In this document: one piece after another, positions 62,716 through 64,000 of the stretch
Numbering within the stretch: the stretch's first letter is position 1
Layout of the letters: every line of letters begins with the position of its first letter
Source: Phytophthora colocasiae
Taxonomy: Eukaryota > Oomycota > Peronosporomycetes > Peronosporales > Peronosporaceae
Reading direction: 5' to 3'
Length of the DNA stretch: 64,000 nucleotides
NCBI GenBank assembly: GCA_018806915.1
Contig: JAGKQI010000087.1
Location: forward strand, 992,001 to 1,056,000
Notes under the pieces: generated by a model
Database searches by the model: none
Told to the model about the DNA's origin: nothing
What the model saw: the letters and a program-made list of their open reading frames with translations, nothing else
Translations under genes and position numbers: made by a program

Positions 62716-64000
62716 TATCTGCACGCCTCTGGATTGCTGTGAAAATCGCTTTTGCTTCGCGATCTCTCGTGTACGCCTTTTTGATCTTGGTTATCAACTC
62801 GCTGCCTGTGGTCACTTCGGTAACTGCCAAGCTGAAGGACGCATCATTAAAGCTTGTCACCCTCAAGTCATGGAAGTACTTCGTCTCTGGTTGCAAGTCT
62901 GGTCTTCGGCTAAGCGCGTCTGCGATCCCGTTCTTCGCACCTGGAAGATATGAGAACGTAGACTGGTACTCCGCGAGGATATCATACCAGCGCGCAAGAC
63001 GACGATTCGCCATCTTCTGAGTGAAGAGACATTCAAGACTCTTGTGATCCGTCTCCACGATTGGTGGCTTGTCCAAGCAGTAAATCCGGAAAGCTGCAAG
63101 CGCGTGAACAATTGCCAAAAGTTCTTGCTGCTGCGTCGGGTAATTGAGCTCTGCAGATTTCATCTTCCTACTGGTGTAAGCAATGGGTAGCTCAGCACCA
63201 TCGACGACCTGGAACAGGACTCCTCCGACTGCAAACTTGCTAGCGTCCGTACGCAAATGCATAGGCTGATTGAAGTCGGGCAAATGCAACACTGGTGGAT
63301 TGCACAACCGCTTCTTCAGTTCTTTGAAGTTTTTCGACTGCTCTTCGTCGAAACAAATCTTTGCGTTGCGCTTGGACTTCTTCTTGAGCAAAGTAAACAT
63401 ACTTGCTGTCAGATCCGCGTAGTCTGGGCAGAATCGTTGGACGTATCCAGTTAAACCCAGGAAGCTGTGAAGCTCCTCTTGCGTTCTTGGAATTGGCCAG
63501 TCCTTGATGGTCTGCACCTTATCTGGATCCATTCGTACGCCGTTTCGTCCAACAAAATCTCCAAGGCATGGAATCTCGTCGGCACAGAAGACGCACTTGG
63601 ACAGCTTCACATATAACTTGTTGTCTCGCAAGATGTCCAATGTTTTGCGGAGATCTTCCAAGTGATCTTCAATTTTCTGCGACTTCGAGAAGATATAGAT
63701 GTCATCGTAGAATGACTTCGTGTTTTCCAGATCGCGGAAAAGTTTCGACGTCAACCGATGCATCGTCGCTGGCGCGTTGCAGACACCCATGGGTAGCACC
63801 AGATACTCCCAGAGTCCGTTTGGCGCCTGGAACGCTGTGAACTTGATATCTTCCGCGCGCATACGAACTTGATAATACGCAGACATCAAGTCCATCGTCG
63901 AAAACCAGTATCCTCCGGCCATGGAGTCCAATATGTCTTCTTTCCTCGTCATCGGTATACTCTGCCGTATCGTATTGGAGTTCAAATACCGATAATCGTG
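62716..64000 (-). CDS. element C reverse transcriptase and RNase H, partial
   Basis: Continues beyond the window edge (DYRYLNSNTIRQSIPM at the edge). RT motifs FSTMDLMSAYYQV (Asp), LPMGVCNAPATMH, and FYDDIYIFS, where FYDD replaces the usual YxDD. Thumb and RNase H follow: LRTDASKFAVGGVLF, YPTQQQELLAIVHA, VETDHKSLE, ADALSRRPDL. The frame is then one base out with integrase near 62715. Confidence 0.92.

Larger units (their letters stand above)
60142..64000 (-). mobile_element. Ty3/gypsy element C, partial
   Basis: Pol on the minus strand (RT entering from beyond the window edge, RNase H, integrase, chromodomain) and an intact antisense ORF (60142-61236) beyond the pol stop. One frameshift near 62715. 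LTRs, gag and protease are outside the window or not identified. It shows neither the hairpin tiling of element A nor the TCAGAGTCTGA motif of element 1. Confidence 0.88.

Overview
The window looks like a chromosomal segment of a plant-pathogenic oomycete, most likely Phytophthora or a close relative. The evidence is an RxLR-dEER effector with tandem WY/LWY modules, a START-like/FYVE protein, a putative Myb/SANT-like protein of an oomycete-expanded family, short GT-AG introns with CTAAC-type branch sites, and abundant Ty3/gypsy elements. It has the two-compartment layout usual for these genomes: about 45 kb of nested transposons, then a 12-kb island of host genes (45.4-57 kb), then a rearranged patch and another retrotransposon.

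Layout. 0.1-1.9 kb: a tRNA-like gene and a pogo-like transposase whose apparent frame break is partly a 65-bp intron. 2.0-17.2 kb: a degraded Ty3/gypsy element on the minus strand (element 1: gag, protease, RT, RNase H, a second RNase H, integrase, chromodomain) with an antisense gene downstream of pol; its LTR abuts element B at 17,180. 17.2-21.5 kb: element B, truncated, minus strand, with a 745-bp insertion and a short pogo element nested in its LTR. 21.5-23.8 kb: a Harbinger-like nuclease convergent with a Myb/SANT-like gene. 24.5-25.1 kb: a truncated SET-domain gene. 26.0-27.3 and 28.7-30.0 kb: fragments of the element A/B family. 30.3-38.6 kb: element A, a full-length copy with two LTRs and a CCTCA target duplication; its integrase lacks the catalytic core, it has an antisense ORF, and one LTR holds a 653-bp Mutator-like MITE. 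39-44 kb: an RT fragment, a solo LTR of element 1 and two DDE transposase relics. 45.5-56.5 kb: RxLR effector, B12D-like protein, START/FYVE protein, two Tudor-knot paralogues, a RanBD/Nup50-like protein and an ankyrin protein. 57-59.7 kb: inverted repeats around a decapitated glycosyltransferase and a TruA-type pseudouridine synthase with an inverted internal duplication. 59.8 kb: tRNA-Glu(CTC). 60.1-64 kb: element C, gypsy pol on the minus strand running off the window, with an intact antisense ORF.

The strongest unexplained signal is in the element A/B family. LTRs, gag, protease, RT, RNase H, the integrase remnant and the antisense ORF are all tiled with short near-perfect hairpins (arms mostly 6-13 bp, loops 0-12 nt) roughly every 30-45 bp. 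Host genes and the other gypsy elements do not show this by eye. The second theme is that all three gypsy lineages carry an antisense gene between integrase and the 3' LTR position; in element C it appears to encode a chromodomain plus a papain-like cysteine protease candidate. All calls are from reading the sequence; no database search was run.
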